Origin: JAWOJB01 sp046484325
Lineage (GTDB): Bacteria; Actinomycetota; Acidimicrobiia; Spongiisociales; ZC4RG35
Reading direction: 5' to 3'
Assembly: GCA_046484325.1 (NCBI GenBank)
Contig: JAWOJB010000067.1
Location: 1-15,053 of the forward strand
Length of the DNA: 15,053 nucleotides
Below the pieces are notes generated by a model. That model had not been told where the DNA came from and ran no database searches. It saw nothing but the letters and a program-made list of their open reading frames with translations. Positions 13,860 to 15,053 of the stretch are shown here, piece after piece; within the stretch, counting starts at the first letter, position 1, and the number at the start of each line of letters is the position of its first letter. The position numbers and the translations under genes are program-made.

Positions 13860-14615
13860 TCACACCGAGGTCTTCTGCCACGCCCTCCGTGCCGCCAGAT
13901 ACGACAGTGTGTTGAAGGCAGCGTGGGCCGTCCACGGAGCCAGCAGGCCGCCGGAGCGTCGACGGAGCCACGAGAACCCGAGGCTGGCGGCCCCGGTGGC
14001 CACCGCACCCGCCACCGCGACCGCCGTGCCGGCTCCGCTGCCGGACTTCGTCGGGAGCGCCCACGACTGCGAGGCCCGGTAGGTGGGGAGGAGATGCCAG
14101 CATCCGAACGCGGTTGCCGTCACCACGGCTGCTCTTCGAGTCCCGACTCGCCGAGCCCAGAGACCCTCGACCACGCCCCGAAACGCCACCTCCTCGAACA
14201 AGGCGGTGCCAAGCGGGAAGCGGGTGGTGGCCCGGTAGGCGGCCTGGGCACTCGTGTGCCCGAGTGCCCGCTCGTCCAGGAGAAGCGGTCGCGTAGGCTC
14301 GAGCGCCGAGATCGTGCCGATGGCGGCGCCCGCGCCGACGGCCGCCGCCACCCCCCATAGGGCTCCGGATGGGAGTCGGGAGGGCTCCAGTCCGAGGTCC
14401 TCCCATGTGGCTCCCGAGTGGCGGGCATAGGCGACCAAACCGCCGGCCACTGCCAGGTTGACGGGCACGTACGCCCGCTCGGGCAGCACGAGACTCTGAA
14501 CGAGGTGATAGCCGGCGAGGGTGAGGACCGATGCCCAGGCCGGCTCAGTCGGCCTCGTGGATGCTCCGCATCGACCAGACCAACGTGCGCATGCTGGACG
14601 GCTGCCGAAGGACAC
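13860..14615 (-). CDS. CPBP family intramembrane metalloprotease
   Basis: The 251-residue frame encodes a CPBP (Abi/CAAX protease and bacteriocin-processing) membrane protein. The motifs are intact: E141-E142-V-A-F-R146, FGCWH with H174, and HAAFN with H231 and N235, all on predicted membrane helices. Additional helices lie at about residues 27-43, 50-64, 85-104 and 196-216. The start is uncertain. GTG at 14613-14615 overlaps the SDR gene by 71 bases and gives an Arg/Cys-rich first 25 residues that look like read-through of the other gene. The only later candidate, GTG at 14487-14489, would remove most of the first helix. The true start may be atypical. Family members cleave prenylated or signal-like peptides; the target here is unknown. 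Confidence 0.8.
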   Translation of the reverse strand: MSFGSRPACARWSGRCGASTRPTEPAWASVLTLAGYHLVQSLVLPERAYVPVNLAVAGGLVAYARHSGATWEDLGLEPSRLPSGALWGVAAAVGAGAAIGTISALEPTRPLLLDERALGHTSAQAAYRATTRFPLGTALFEEVAFRGVVEGLWARRVGTRRAAVVTATAFGCWHLLPTYRASQSWALPTKSGSGAGTAVAVAGAVATGAASLGFSWLRRRSGGLLAPWTAHAAFNTLSYLAARRAWQKTSV

Positions 14616-15053
14616 TTACCACCGCCGCGGCAACGTCCCCGGCCCGCAGCATGTACTTCAGACCCTCCATGTCGGGAGTCCGTCCCGAGCCCATGGCGAA
14701 CTCGGTGGCCACTCCGCCGGGACAGATCGTGCTCACCCGGATCCCCTTGGCCCGAAGTTCACGGTCGAGGCCCCCTGCCAGACCCACCTGGGCGAACTTG
14801 GTAGCGGCGTACACCGCCTCGTCCCCGGCTCCGCGCAGGCCGGCGACGGAGGCGACGATGACGATGTCTCCCGCGCCCTGGTCGAGGAAGTGGGGCACGG
14901 CCGCCCGGATCGGCCACACCGTGCCGGCCACGTTCGTGTCCATCATCTCGGCCAGCTGCTGGTCGGTGAGGTCCATGATCCCGCCGTAGGCGCCGATGCC
15001 GGCGTTGGCGACGAGGATGTCCAGCCGGCCGAAACTCTGGAGCGCGGTGTCGA
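14545..15053 (-). CDS. Short-chain dehydrogenase/reductase, N-terminus outside window
   Basis: The visible 168 residues are the C-terminal two-thirds of a classical SDR. The frame enters at the window edge with FGRLDILVANAGIG (the NAG motif), then NVAGTVWPIRAAVPHF, VIVASVAGLRG with the catalytic serine, and the catalytic YAATK pair, followed by GIRVSTICPGGVATEF. The N-terminal TGxxxGIG cofactor loop is outside the window. It probably reduces or oxidises an alcohol or ketone using NAD(P); the substrate cannot be read. It lies upstream of, and overlaps, the CPBP gene on the same strand, so the two may be co-transcribed. Confidence 0.9.
   Translation of the reverse strand, partial: DTALQSFGRLDILVANAGIGAYGGIMDLTDQQLAEMMDTNVAGTVWPIRAAVPHFLDQGAGDIVIVASVAGLRGAGDEAVYAATKFAQVGLAGGLDRELRAKGIRVSTICPGGVATEFAMGSGRTPDMEGLKYMLRAGDVAAAVVSVLRQPSSMRTLVWSMRSIHEAD

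Noticed and set aside
1..15053. Mobile element, phage, toxin-antitoxin or CRISPR system
   Set aside because: I found no transposase, integrase, direct-repeat array, terminal repeats or defence domain; composition looks even across the window.

Overview
This is a GC-rich, densely coded bacterial segment. It has GTG starts, strong GGAGG-type ribosome binding sites, lipoprotein signals and DUF4190/DUF2752/DUF4349 proteins. Together these point to an actinobacterium, possibly an uncultured Acidimicrobiia-like lineage; that placement is inferred from style and was not tested. There is no tRNA, rRNA, CRISPR array, transposase or phage gene, and no gene-free stretch longer than about 150 bases.

Left part (1-1985, minus strand): a DUF2752 protein cut by the window edge, a DUF4190 membrane protein, and an FAD-dependent amine-oxidase-type oxidoreductase resembling PuuB/OrdL. 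A 56-base divergent promoter region (1986-2041) separates the oxidoreductase from the plus-strand operon. Both genes there have a -10-like box 9 bases before the start codon and no Shine-Dalgarno sequence, which suggests two leaderless transcripts.

Central operon (2042-7619, plus strand): a YtcJ-type amidohydrolase overlaps the start of a complete spermidine/putrescine ABC transporter: PotA ATPase, PotB and PotC permeases, and PotD binding lipoprotein. PotD keeps most of the polyamine-contact residues known from E. coli. The block ends at a perfect 24-base palindrome (7647-7670), a likely bidirectional terminator shared with a convergent DUF4349 lipoprotein gene (7681-8601, minus).

Second catabolic block (8730-13857, plus strand): a GABA-type aminotransferase, an aldehyde (succinate-semialdehyde-like) dehydrogenase, a C45/AAT-family Ntn-hydrolase, a GNAT N-acetyltransferase and a small NTF2-like DUF4440 protein. 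A 13-bp exact inverted repeat lies in the divergent region upstream of the aminotransferase.

Right edge (13860-15053, minus strand): a CPBP-family membrane protease gene, and a short-chain dehydrogenase cut at its N-terminus by the window edge.

Taken together, the genes describe a polyamine or acyl-polyamine utilisation island: uptake (PotABCD), oxidative deamination (FAD oxidase), transamination (GabT-like) and aldehyde oxidation (ALDH). Two amide/ester hydrolase families (amidohydrolase and C45) sit where the gamma-glutamyl ligase and hydrolase of the classical Puu pathway would be expected. Neither PuuA nor PuuD is in the window, so the substrate may be a polyamine conjugate rather than free putrescine. 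This is inference from gene content.
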